In this document: positions 1-7,274 of the stretch, piece by piece | Numbering within the stretch: position 1 is the first letter of the stretch | Layout of the letters: the number at the start of each line of letters is the position of its first letter | Assembly (NCBI GenBank): GCA_028869395.1 | Contig: JAGWSE010000177.1 | Coordinates: 1-13,619 of the forward strand | DNA length: 13,619 nucleotides | Direction: 5' to 3' | From: Alphaproteobacteria bacterium | GTDB taxonomy: Bacteria; Pseudomonadota; Alphaproteobacteria; Caulobacterales; Caulobacteraceae | Program-made: the position numbers and the translations under genes | The notes under the pieces: model-generated | The model's input: only the letters and a program-made list of their open reading frames with translations | Told to the model about the DNA's origin: nothing | Databases searched by the model: none

Positions 1-1
1 C

Positions 2-751
2 CCGGTGACCCTGGCGCGGCTGGCCGCGGGAGAAAGCGTCGAGTACCTGCCGGCCGAGGGGCTCGGCGGCTTCGACCTCGTGCTCAGCTACACAGGCGGA
101 GAAGCCCTCGTTCGGCTGGAGCGCGACCTCGGCGCGCGCCGCGCTCTGCCGCTCTACGGACACGTTGATCCCGACGCCCACCGGCCGGCGGCGCCGGATG
201 CAAACTTTGCCTGCGACCTTTCCTACCTCGGCACCTTCGCCGCCGACCGGCAGAGGACGGTGGAGATGTTGTTCGCTCAGCCGGCGCGCCTCCGACCCGG
301 AATGCGTTTCCTTCTGGGCGGATCTGGTTACGACAACCGCTTTCCCTGGACCCCCAACATCTATTTCCGCGACCATGTGGCGCCTCCGGAGCATTGCGCC
401 TTCTTCGCCTCCTCGCGTCTGACGCTGAACGCGACCCGGCGCGACATGGCCGCCATGGGCTATTGCCCTTCGGGTCGGCTCTTCGAAGCGGCGGCATGCG
501 GCGCGCCGATCCTTTCGGACGCGTGGGAAGGCCTCGACCTCTTCTTCGAACCAGGCCGCGAGATCCTGACCGCAAAAACCACTGAGGATGCGCTGGCGGC
601 GCTGGACCTTCCGGCGGGCGAGCTGGCGCAGATTTCGCGCGCCGCACGGAAGCGGACGCTGGCCCAGCACACCTGCCACCACCGCGCCGCGGACCTCCTG
701 CGATACCTTGAGCGTTCGATCCCCGCCCGTGACGACCTGCAGGAGGCATGA
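2..751 (+). CDS. CgeB-type glycosyltransferase, 5' end outside the window
   Basis: This is the C-terminal part of a glycosyltransferase of the CgeB / spore-protein YkvP-like group (GT-B fold, Glyco_trans_1_2-type C-terminal domain). The frame is open to the left edge. Its first residues, PVTLARL, align with residues 115 onward of the full-length paralog at 3971-5077 (DIDTPVTLAKL), so about 114 residues are missing; the GTG at 5 is an internal valine, not the start. Shared landmarks are LSYTGG, DLSYLGT, the nucleotide-binding C-terminal segment RLFEAAACGAPILSDAW, the PGREIL turn and the terminal HTCHHRAADL (paralogs have HTxxxRAxE). The family transfers a sugar from an NDP donor in the cytoplasm; donor and acceptor cannot be read here. 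Its TGA overlaps the ATG of the nucleotidyltransferase gene (ATGA), so the two are probably co-translated. The family call is firm; the substrate is unknown. Confidence 0.88.
   Translation, partial: PVTLARLAAGESVEYLPAEGLGGFDLVLSYTGGEALVRLERDLGARRALPLYGHVDPDAHRPAAPDANFACDLSYLGTFAADRQRTVEMLFAQPARLRPGMRFLLGGSGYDNRFPWTPNIYFRDHVAPPEHCAFFASSRLTLNATRRDMAAMGYCPSGRLFEAAACGAPILSDAWEGLDLFFEPGREILTAKTTEDALAALDLPAGELAQISRAARKRTLAQHTCHHRAADLLRYLERSIPARDDLQEA
741..746 (+). promoter_or_regulatory. Shine-Dalgarno with ambiguous start spacing
   Basis: AGGAGG lies just before the nucleotidyltransferase gene. It is 1 nt from the ATG at 748 and 13 nt from the next in-frame ATG at 760. Neither spacing is ideal (5-9 nt is usual), so the start is undecided. 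The ATG at 748 overlaps the upstream stop. The ATG at 760 would give an N-terminus (MWGIIPAAG) that fits the family better. Confidence 0.5.
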
Positions 752-1500
752 CAGACGCCATGTGGGGCATCATCCCCGCCGCCGGACAAGGCACGCGCAT
801 CCAGCCACTGGCCTTCTCCAAGGAGCTGTTGCCCGTGGGCGTGAGGCGCGAAGGCGGCGCGGAACGCCCCAGGGCTGTCAGCGAATATCTGGTGGAGCGG
901 CTGGCGCGCGGCGGCGCTGGCAAGATCTGCTTCGTGATCTCGCCGATGAAGTCGGACATCCTCCGCTATTACGGCGACCGCCTGGGCGAGGTGGAATTCG
1001 CCTATGTGGTCCAGCCCAGGGCGGCTGGGTTGTGCGACGCCCTCTTCCATGCCGCGCCGCTGATCCCCGCCGACGAGCCGGTGGTGGTAGGCCTGCCGGA
1101 CACCATCTGGTTTCCGGATGACGGCTTGGCGCGCCTGCCGGAGGACCGCTTCTCGTTCCTGACCTTCCCGGTGGACGAGCCGCAGAACTTCGACGCGGTC
1201 ATCGCCGACGAAACCGGGCGCATCCGCGAAATCCAGGTGAAGAGCCGCGAACCCGCGTCCCGCTGGATCTGGGGCGCCTTCAAGGCCCCGGGCCGCGTCT
1301 TCCACGAGCTGCACGCGCTTTGGCTCGAGCGCGGCCGCGAAGACGAGTACCTGGGCACCCTGGTCAACGCCTGGATCGCCGCGGGCGGCGAGGCGTGGAG
1401 CGCCCCTCACGGGAACGGCTACGTCGATGTGGGCACCCTGAACGGCTATCATGAGGCCCTGGCGCTGCTGGCCGGCGTGCCGACGCTCGCGGAACGCTAG
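748..1500 (+). CDS. sugar-1-phosphate nucleotidyltransferase (RmlA/GlmU-type fold)
   Basis: This enzyme joins an NTP to a sugar-1-phosphate, giving an NDP-sugar and pyrophosphate. The N-terminus carries the family signature: IIPAAGQGTR (residues 8-17) followed by P20 and K25 in SKELLPVG. A later LPDTIWFP places Asp118 where the family binds metal. VDVGT (226-230, Asp227) matches the second metal/sugar site. At 250 residues it is a catalytic domain only, close to short RmlA/GalU-type enzymes, with no left-handed beta-helix acyltransferase domain. The ATG at 748 overlaps the glycosyltransferase stop; a start at 760 is possible. The stop codon at 1498-1500 lies in a CTAG shared with the stop of the convergent mutase gene. 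The mutase across the junction could supply its sugar-1-phosphate (inference). Base and sugar specificity cannot be decided by eye. Confidence 0.9.
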   Translation: MTDAMWGIIPAAGQGTRIQPLAFSKELLPVGVRREGGAERPRAVSEYLVERLARGGAGKICFVISPMKSDILRYYGDRLGEVEFAYVVQPRAAGLCDALFHAAPLIPADEPVVVGLPDTIWFPDDGLARLPEDRFSFLTFPVDEPQNFDAVIADETGRIREIQVKSREPASRWIWGAFKAPGRVFHELHALWLERGREDEYLGTLVNAWIAAGGEAWSAPHGNGYVDVGTLNGYHEALALLAGVPTLAER

Positions 1501-2921
1501 ACCTCGGCGTCGACCCCGCTCCGGCGAAGCTGCTCGCGCAGCTCGGCGCGGAGGCGCTCCAGACCGTCCGGGTGCACGGCCTCGCAACGACAGGTGAGCT
1601 TGGGTTCCGTGCCGGAGGCACGAAGCAGCCACCAGCCATCGGGACGTTCGACCCGCAGCCCGAGCGCGGGATCGAAGATCGCACCTTCGTGCTCGAGACG
1701 CCCGGCCACTTCGGTGACGACCTCGGCCTTGCGATCTTCCGGACAGGCCAGCCGGAGTTCCGGCGTCGCGAAGCTGGGCGGCAGGCTGTCCCGGAACGCC
1801 GCCAGACCGCCCAGGCGCGAAACGGCAAGAAATGTTCGGATCGCAGCGTAGAGCGCATCGTCCACGCCGCCCCACTCCTCGGCGAAGAAAATGTGGCCCG
1901 ACAGCTCGCCGGCAAGCGCGGCCTCCTCCCGCTGCATGGTCTCGCGGACCAGGACGTAGCCGGAAGGCGAAACAGCGGCGCGGCCGCCGGCGCTCTCGAC
2001 CCCGTCGAACAGCACCTTGCTGCACTTGACGTCACCCACGACCGCTGCGCCGGGGCTGTGGGCCAGCAGATCGCGGGCGAGCAGCAGCAACAGTTGGTCG
2101 GCCCACAGGATCCGGCCCTCCGCGTCCACCACGCCCAGCCGGTCGCCGTCCCCGTCGAACGCAACGCCCAGGTCGCAGCCGTGCGCCAGCACCGTCCCGG
2201 CGAGCTGGGAAAGGTTCGCGGCGACGGCGGGATCTGGATGATGCGCGGGGAAGCGGCCGTCGACCGAAGCGTTCAGCAGCCGGTGCTCGCCAGGCAGGCG
2301 CTCTACGAGACGACGGACCACCGGCGCGGTCGCGCCGTGCCCGCAGTCCCAGGCGACTTTCAGCGGGGGCATGCCGGTCGCGGCGCGGGCGAGCTCGTCC
2401 ACATAGGCCTCGATCACCTCGGCCCTGCGCGCGGAGCCGCACCGATCGCGCGAGCCCTCCATCGCCACGAGCGCGCGCAGGCGCTCGCCGTGAACCCGTT
2501 CCTTGCCCATCAGGATCTTGAAGCCGTTCTCGTCGGGCGGATTGTGCGAAGCCGTGACCATAATCGCACCATCGAGGCCGAGCTCGCGGACGGCGAAGCC
2601 CAGCATGGGGGTGGGCCCGAGCCCGATCCGTTCCACGCGCAGTCCGCCATCCATCAGTCCCCAGACGAGCGCCTGCTCGAGACTCGCCGAAGTCAATCGA
2701 CCATCGCGGCCGACGCCGACGCGGCTCAGCCCCGCGGCGCGCGCCGCCGAGGCGCAGGACAGCCCCAGGGCGTAAGCGCCGCCACGGTCGATGTCGCGCC
2801 CCGCGACCCCGCGGATGTCGTAGGCGCGCACCGCTTCGCGCCGGATGCGGCCCTCCGCCGGTCGACGGTGGCGGGCTCCATCGCGGGAAGCCTCGGGTCC
2901 CTGCAGGGCCTCCACGCTCAC
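1497..2921 (-). CDS. phosphomannomutase / phosphoglucomutase
   Basis: An alpha-D-phosphohexomutase interconverting hexose-6-phosphate and hexose-1-phosphate (mannose and/or glucose). All four family motifs are present and in order: the phosphoserine loop TASHNP with Ser125; the metal loop DGDGD (256-260); the sugar-specificity loop GELSGH (338-343); and the phosphate-binding RASGTEP (434-440). The length, 474 residues, is normal for the ManB/AlgC group. About 30 residues precede the conserved VRAYDIRG. The GTG at 2921 is chosen because a GGGGAG ribosome site lies about 8 nt upstream; another GTG follows two codons later. It is the last gene of the minus-strand operon, 15 bp after the decarboxylase gene. 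Its product would feed an NDP-mannose or NDP-glucose route, plausibly via the nucleotidyltransferase at 748-1500. No terminator is visible beyond it, because its stop overlaps the opposing gene. Confidence 0.95.
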   Translation of the reverse strand: MSVEALQGPEASRDGARHRRPAEGRIRREAVRAYDIRGVAGRDIDRGGAYALGLSCASAARAAGLSRVGVGRDGRLTSASLEQALVWGLMDGGLRVERIGLGPTPMLGFAVRELGLDGAIMVTASHNPPDENGFKILMGKERVHGERLRALVAMEGSRDRCGSARRAEVIEAYVDELARAATGMPPLKVAWDCGHGATAPVVRRLVERLPGEHRLLNASVDGRFPAHHPDPAVAANLSQLAGTVLAHGCDLGVAFDGDGDRLGVVDAEGRILWADQLLLLLARDLLAHSPGAAVVGDVKCSKVLFDGVESAGGRAAVSPSGYVLVRETMQREEAALAGELSGHIFFAEEWGGVDDALYAAIRTFLAVSRLGGLAAFRDSLPPSFATPELRLACPEDRKAEVVTEVAGRLEHEGAIFDPALGLRVERPDGWWLLRASGTEPKLTCRCEAVHPDGLERLRAELREQLRRSGVDAEV

Positions 2922-2936
2922 GGTCGAGGCTCCCCG

Positions 2937-3947
2937 TCAGGCCGTCAGGCGGATGTCGTCGTCCTTGGTCCCCGCAAAGGGCTTCTTGGCGGCTTCCGTC
3001 TCGAACCAGGCGATGGTGGCGCGCAGACCCTGCTCGAGCGTCGTCTGCGGCGACCACTCGAGGAGCCTCTCGGCCTTGCCGATATCCGGTTTGCGGCGAC
3101 GCGGATCATCAATGGGCAGCGGCCGGAAGACGACCTCCGAGCTGGAGCCGGTGAGCGTCAGGACAACGTCCACGAGTTCGCGGATCGTGCGCTCCACCGG
3201 GTTGCCGATGTTCACCGGTCCGGGCTGCGGGCCGTCGTGGGCCATGAGCCGGATCAGGCCGTCCACCGTGTCGGCCACGTAGCAGAACGAGCGGGTCTGG
3301 GATCCGTCGCCAAAGACCGTGATGTCCTCGGAGGCGAGCGCCTGGCTGACGACATTGGAGACCACCCGACCGTCCTCGGACGAAAGCCTCGGGCCATATG
3401 TGTTGAAGATGCGGGCGACCCGGACCAGGCCGCGCCCCAGCCGGTCGTAGTCGAAGCACAGCGTCTCGGCGGCGCGCTTGCCTTCGTCGTAGCACGCCCG
3501 CGGACCGGTGCAGTTGACGTTGCCGCGGTAGGTTTCGACCTGCGGGTGGACGTCGGGATCGCCATAGACCTCGCTCGTGGAGGTCAGCAGGAACCGTGCG
3601 CCGCAGGCGTGCGCGAGCTTCAGGAGATGGTGAGTGCCAAGCACGCTCGTCATCAGGGTGTGCTCGGGATCCGCCTGGTAGAGCGGCGGCGAGGCCGCGC
3701 AGGCGAGATTGTAGATCTCGTCGAACTTGCGTTTCGTCAACCGGGCGGGAAGCGGCTCGACGATGTCGGCCTCCACGAGCTCGAAGCGGGAGCTGCGCTG
3801 AAGCTTGACGAGGTTGCCCCGGTCGCCGGTCAGGAAATTGTCCAGGCACACGACGCGTGCGCCTTCGGCGACGAGACGCTCGCACAGATGCGACCCAAGG
3901 AAGCCGGCGCCGCCGGCCACTAGGATAGTCTTGTCTTTCGTCTTCAT
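2937..3947 (-). CDS. UDP-glucuronate decarboxylase (UDP-xylose synthase)-like SDR
   Basis: An extended short-chain dehydrogenase very like UXS enzymes, which oxidise and decarboxylate UDP-glucuronate to UDP-xylose with bound NAD+. Visible motifs: Rossmann GGAGFLG (12-18); the signature STSEVYGDPDVHPQ starting at residue 123; RGNVNCTGPR; CYDEGKR with catalytic Tyr153 and Lys157; and ARIFNTYGPR followed by GDGSQTRSFCYV. The STSEVYGDP, GPRxCYDEGKR and GDGSQTRSFCYV set is typical of UXS rather than GalE or RmlB. At 336 residues it has normal bacterial length. The open frame extends to 4535, but that part is antisense to a glycosyltransferase gene. The ATG at 3947 starts the Rossmann strand and has AAGGGGA about 8 nt upstream. 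No UDP-glucose dehydrogenase is in the window, so UDP-glucuronate must come from elsewhere. Substrate assignment is by family resemblance. Confidence 0.9.
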   Translation of the reverse strand: MKTKDKTILVAGGAGFLGSHLCERLVAEGARVVCLDNFLTGDRGNLVKLQRSSRFELVEADIVEPLPARLTKRKFDEIYNLACAASPPLYQADPEHTLMTSVLGTHHLLKLAHACGARFLLTSTSEVYGDPDVHPQVETYRGNVNCTGPRACYDEGKRAAETLCFDYDRLGRGLVRVARIFNTYGPRLSSEDGRVVSNVVSQALASEDITVFGDGSQTRSFCYVADTVDGLIRLMAHDGPQPGPVNIGNPVERTIRELVDVVLTLTGSSSEVVFRPLPIDDPRRRKPDIGKAERLLEWSPQTTLEQGLRATIAWFETEAAKKPFAGTKDDDIRLTA

Positions 3948-3970
3948 CAGGACAGTCCCCTTGCCGACGC

Positions 3971-5077
3971 TCACGTCGACACGCTGAGAAGGTTGGAGGT
4001 GGCGGCTTCGGCGCGGGCGCAGATCGCCTCGCGGAGCCAGGCTTCGAGTTCCGCCGCCCGGTGGGTCGCCGTGTGTCCGGCCAGGATGCGGCGGCGGGCT
4101 GCCTCGGCCAGCGCGCGGCGACCCGGCTCGTCTGTGGACTCCAGAGCGGCCAGCACGTCGCGGGCGGATCGGGCGAGGATGATCTCCCGCCCAGGCGTGA
4201 ACAGGGTCGAAAGGCCGTTCCAGACGTCGGAGATGATCGGGGTGGCGCAGGCGGCCGCTTCGAACAGGCGCACGCTCGGGGAGTAACCGGCCGCGATCAT
4301 GTCGGCGCGGGTGACGTTCAGAGTGTAGCGGCTCGCCGCGTAGAAGGTCGGATGGTCGGCCGGCGCAACGTGCTCCAGCCGCTCGACATTGGCGGGCCAG
4401 GCGATATCGGCCGGATACTGCGGGCCGGCCACGCAGAACCTGAGGTGGGGGGCCTGGCGTGCGGGCTCCAGCAGAAGCCGTTCCAGGATCGGCTGCCGAT
4501 CGGGGCTGTAGGTGCCGAGATAGGAGAGGTCCCACCGTTGCGGGCCCGGCGTCGGGTGGTACCGCTCGACATCGACGGAGCAGTAGAGCGTTCGCGCCGC
4601 AGGCGCGCCGTAGCAGCGCTGGATGCGTCGAAGCGTCGGTCCGCCGGTAAACGACAGATAGACGTCGTAGCCTGGGATGATCTCTGGCGCGAGGTACTCC
4701 TCATCGCCGGCCTCGAGTTTTGCGAGTGTGACCGGGGTGTCGATGTCGTAGAAGGCGGTGATCCCGTGCGCGGTCGACTGCACCCAGCGGCCCACCTCGA
4801 CGCCCTGCGGTACGTACGACCCCACGATCACCGCGTCGGCGCGCTCGATGATCCGGGTGAAGCCGCGGCGGAGTTCGTCCAGGTCGCCGTACAGCTGCAG
4901 GTCGGCGTAGGCGCAGGCGGTGAGGTCGCGATGGGCGGCGTACCACGGCGCGTCCCGCTCAAGGAAAACGATGTCGTGGCCGCGCTCCGCAAACGCCCTC
5001 AAAAGGGCGCGATAGGTGGTGGCGTGCCCGTTACCCCAGGAGGACGACAGCGAAAGGCCGAGGACGACGAGCTTCAC
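3971..5077 (-). CDS. CgeB-type glycosyltransferase (paralog 1 of operon)
   Basis: A full-length 368-residue GT-B glycosyltransferase of the CgeB/YkvP-like group, predicted cytosolic. The N-terminal domain starts MKLVVLGLSLSSSWGNGHAT and contains FYDIDTPVT (109-117). A DxDxPxT is shared with the next paralog and, as far as visible, with the truncated gene at the left edge. The C-terminal donor-binding domain has LSYLGTYSPDRQ, RLFEAAACATPIISDVW (270-286), LFTPGREI and the end motif ILAGHTATHRAAEL. The GTG start at 5077 has AAAGGAG 6 nt upstream and overlaps the preceding gene's stop (GTGA). A 23-bp gap separates it from the decarboxylase gene. It is the closest relative, by eye, of the truncated gene at 2-751, suggesting duplication within the locus. 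Donor and acceptor are unknown; a xylosyl donor is possible from context only. Confidence 0.9.
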   Translation of the reverse strand: MKLVVLGLSLSSSWGNGHATTYRALLRAFAERGHDIVFLERDAPWYAAHRDLTACAYADLQLYGDLDELRRGFTRIIERADAVIVGSYVPQGVEVGRWVQSTAHGITAFYDIDTPVTLAKLEAGDEEYLAPEIIPGYDVYLSFTGGPTLRRIQRCYGAPAARTLYCSVDVERYHPTPGPQRWDLSYLGTYSPDRQPILERLLLEPARQAPHLRFCVAGPQYPADIAWPANVERLEHVAPADHPTFYAASRYTLNVTRADMIAAGYSPSVRLFEAAACATPIISDVWNGLSTLFTPGREIILARSARDVLAALESTDEPGRRALAEAARRRILAGHTATHRAAELEAWLREAICARAEAATSNLLSVST

Positions 5078-6168
5078 GCGAGGCTCCTTTCGCGCCTGGC
5101 GGCGATCTGGTCACGCAGCAACGCGTCCACCTCGACGGCGCGACGGGCGTAGGTGTGCTCGGAGAGGATCCGCTGGCGGGCCGCCTCGCCGATCGCGCGG
5201 GCGAGTTCGGGCGTCAGCGCCGCCAGGTGTTCGGCGACATCGCCGCCGTCGCGGGCGACGAGCACCTCCTCTCCAGGCGTCAGGAACAGCTCGATGCCTT
5301 CCCATGCATCGGTGATCAGGCAGGCGCCTGCGCCGGCGGCCTCGAACACACGGGTCGCAGGGGAGAAGCCCACGTCGGCCATGGAATCGCGGGCGACGTT
5401 GAGCACTGCGAGAGCCGATGTGTTGAAGGCGTTGTGGTCTGCGGTGCCGACGTGGCCGACCTTGCGAACGTTGGGCGGCATAGCCTTGTCGCCCCACCCT
5501 TCTCCACCGATCAGGAAGCGGCGACCGGAGAGCGCGGCGGCCGGCTTGAGGAAGAATTCCTCCACGCGAGCCTCCCGGTCGGGGAGCCGGTTGGCGAGGA
5601 AATTGAGGTCGCCCTGAAAGCGCTCTTCGGGCGCGACCGGGTGATGGGTAGCTGGATCGAGCGCATTGTAGATCGGCCGGCAGAAGCGCGCTCCGAGCTG
5701 CTCGTACGCCGAGACCACCGGCGGCCCGCCGCCGTAGGTCAGCACCATGTCGAGGTCGGGCAAAGCGCGGTGCATCGGCAACGAGGCGTCGGCGCGGAGG
5801 GCTGCGATGGTCGCCGGCGCGTCCACGTCCCAGAAGATCTTCACCGCGTGCGGCCGGGCGGTGGTCATGACGCCTTGGAGCAATTCGTCGTCGAAGACGC
5901 CCACGCCCGAGGCCTTCACGATCACGTCGGCGTGGCCGGCGAGATTGATGACCGCCCGCAGGGCGCTCTCGGTCGCCGGGTAGACGACGACCTTGGCCCA
6001 GTCGGGGGGGTCGATGTCGCGATGGCTCTGGCGGTCGAAGGCGTCGGGCTCGTAGAAGGTGATGTCGTATCCACGCTTCGCGAGCTCCACGAGCATGCCA
6101 CGGTAATAGGTGGCTGCCCCGTTCCAGTAGGACGACAGGAGGCTCGAGCCATAGAAGGCGATCTTCAT
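5074..6168 (-). CDS. CgeB-type glycosyltransferase (paralog 2 of operon)
   Basis: A 364-residue member of the same group. It has MKIAFYGSSLLSSYWNGAAT at the N-terminus, FWDVDAPAT (112-120, the DxDxPxT motif), LTYGGGPP, LNFLANRLPDRE, RVFEAAGAGACLITDAWEG and LFLTPGEEVLVA, and ends with ILSEHTYARRAVEV. The open frame runs to 6240, but the ATG at 6168 fits the family N-terminus, has GGAG 8 nt upstream, and overlaps the previous stop by one base (TGATG). The stop in turn overlaps the next gene's GTG (GTGA). The chain of overlaps implies tightly coupled translation of the three tandem paralogs. It differs enough from its neighbours (AAGAGACL in place of AAACATPI) to suggest a separate donor or acceptor. 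Function beyond glycosyl transfer is not readable. Confidence 0.9.
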   Translation of the reverse strand: MKIAFYGSSLLSSYWNGAATYYRGMLVELAKRGYDITFYEPDAFDRQSHRDIDPPDWAKVVVYPATESALRAVINLAGHADVIVKASGVGVFDDELLQGVMTTARPHAVKIFWDVDAPATIAALRADASLPMHRALPDLDMVLTYGGGPPVVSAYEQLGARFCRPIYNALDPATHHPVAPEERFQGDLNFLANRLPDREARVEEFFLKPAAALSGRRFLIGGEGWGDKAMPPNVRKVGHVGTADHNAFNTSALAVLNVARDSMADVGFSPATRVFEAAGAGACLITDAWEGIELFLTPGEEVLVARDGGDVAEHLAALTPELARAIGEAARQRILSEHTYARRAVEVDALLRDQIAARRERSLA

Positions 6169-7274
6169 CAGGCAGTCTCCAGGGAGGGGACGTCGAGGCG
6201 GACGGCTATGCCCAGCAGCTCGCTGGCGCGATGCGCACACGTGTGGCGCGACAGGATGGTCTCCAGGCCGGAGCGGACGAGGCGCCGTCGCAGGTCCGCA
6301 TCACGCTTGAGCGCCAGGAGGTGACTCGTCATCTCCACGTCGTCCCGCGCGACGAGGTAATCCTGGCCGGGCCGGAACAGGTCCTCGCAGTCGTGCCATG
6401 GCGCGCAGACGAGCGGGATCCCGCAGGCGAGCGCCTCGAAGACGCGGATCGTGGGAATGCCAGGCAGGGTCTCGACGTAAAAGCGCCGCGGAACGTGAAT
6501 CGTCCCAAGATGGCGGGCGAAAACCTCCGGCGCCCGCGCGTTGGGCAGCCAGCCGCGATAGGTCGCGCCATGGCGGGCGAGGAGCTGACGGGCCTCCTGC
6601 GGATACCGCACGCCGAATATCTCCAACGGGAGCCCGGCCGCCCGGGCCGGGCCCAGCAGGAAATCCTCGAGTTCGGCGGTGCGTTCACCGTCGCCCCAAT
6701 TGCCGATCCACACGAGGCCTGAGCGGGGCCCCTCTTCCGCCGGCGGATGGAAGAGCGCCACATCGGCGGCCTCGTGCCAGACGAACACCCGCTCGCCCCA
6801 GCCCCAGCGGCGGTAGACTTCCGCGAGAGTCTCGCCAAACGCCAGGACCCCGTCGTAGGCGCTCAGATCGAAGGCGCGGATCGCCTCGGGGTCGCTGACC
6901 GCCCGGTGATGGGTGTCGTGGAACAGCAGCCGGAAGGCCCCGCCGCGAGCCCGCGCCCGTCCGATGGCGGCCACCAGCGAAGGTTCGTTCCACTCGTGGA
7001 CGATGACCAGGTCCGCGCCGTCGAGCGCTTCGGCTGGATCAAACTCGGCGCCGAAGGCGGTCGAGCCGAGTTCGGGATAGGCCGCGCGATAGGCTTCGAG
7101 CCCAGCCTCGCCATGGTCGGCGATCAGGTTGGCGAGGCTCCAGGCGCCCTGCGGTTCGAAGACCTCGACGTCGTGCCCCCGGCGGATCAGCTCGCGAAGG
7201 ACCCCGCGGAGGAAGTGCGCATTGCCATGGTTCCAGCAGGAGGCGAGCGAATGAGTGAAGTAGACGATCCTCAC
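6168..7274 (-). CDS. CgeB-type glycosyltransferase, most divergent paralog
   Basis: A 368-residue GT-B glycosyltransferase with the family C-terminal module: IRVFEALACGIPLVCAPW (Glu280), DLFRPGQDYLVA and LSRHTCAHRASEL. The N-terminus MRIVYFTHSLASCWNHGNAH is also family-like. At the place where the other two paralogs carry DxDxPxT this protein reads FHDTHHRAVSD (119-129), so that motif is lost or replaced. It is the least similar of the four copies and may use another substrate. The GTG start at 7274 is well supported: AGGAGG lies 7 nt upstream and the start overlaps the GT4 gene's stop (GTGA). A HEWNEPSL at 93-100 resembles a glycosidase NEP motif but is not in a glycosidase context. A cytoplasmic location is expected. 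Confidence 0.88.
   Translation of the reverse strand: MRIVYFTHSLASCWNHGNAHFLRGVLRELIRRGHDVEVFEPQGAWSLANLIADHGEAGLEAYRAAYPELGSTAFGAEFDPAEALDGADLVIVHEWNEPSLVAAIGRARARGGAFRLLFHDTHHRAVSDPEAIRAFDLSAYDGVLAFGETLAEVYRRWGWGERVFVWHEAADVALFHPPAEEGPRSGLVWIGNWGDGERTAELEDFLLGPARAAGLPLEIFGVRYPQEARQLLARHGATYRGWLPNARAPEVFARHLGTIHVPRRFYVETLPGIPTIRVFEALACGIPLVCAPWHDCEDLFRPGQDYLVARDDVEMTSHLLALKRDADLRRRLVRSGLETILSRHTCAHRASELLGIAVRLDVPSLETA

Noticed and set aside
460..2025. A 521-codon minus-strand open frame
   Set aside because: It overlaps three motif-bearing genes in another frame or strand and reads as Arg-rich low complexity.
1572..3923. A 783-codon plus-strand open frame
   Set aside because: It is antisense to the mutase and the UXS-like gene, both of which have full family motifs. 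Its translation is low-complexity Arg/Ala/Gly-rich with no domain, as expected opposite GC-rich genes.
3948..4535. N-terminal extension of the UXS-like gene
   Set aside because: The extra residues are antisense-free low complexity overlapping the upstream glycosyltransferase gene. The Rossmann strand starts right after the ATG at 3947, which has a ribosome site.
4061..6324. Long plus-strand open frames (4061-5152 and 5155-6324)
   Set aside because: They are antisense shadows of the CgeB-type glycosyltransferase genes, with no recognisable domain.
6969..6998. NEP motif in the CgeB-type protein (HEWNEPSL) as a glycosidase active site
   Set aside because: It lies in the N-terminal domain of a clear GT-B glycosyltransferase, with no other GH-A features.
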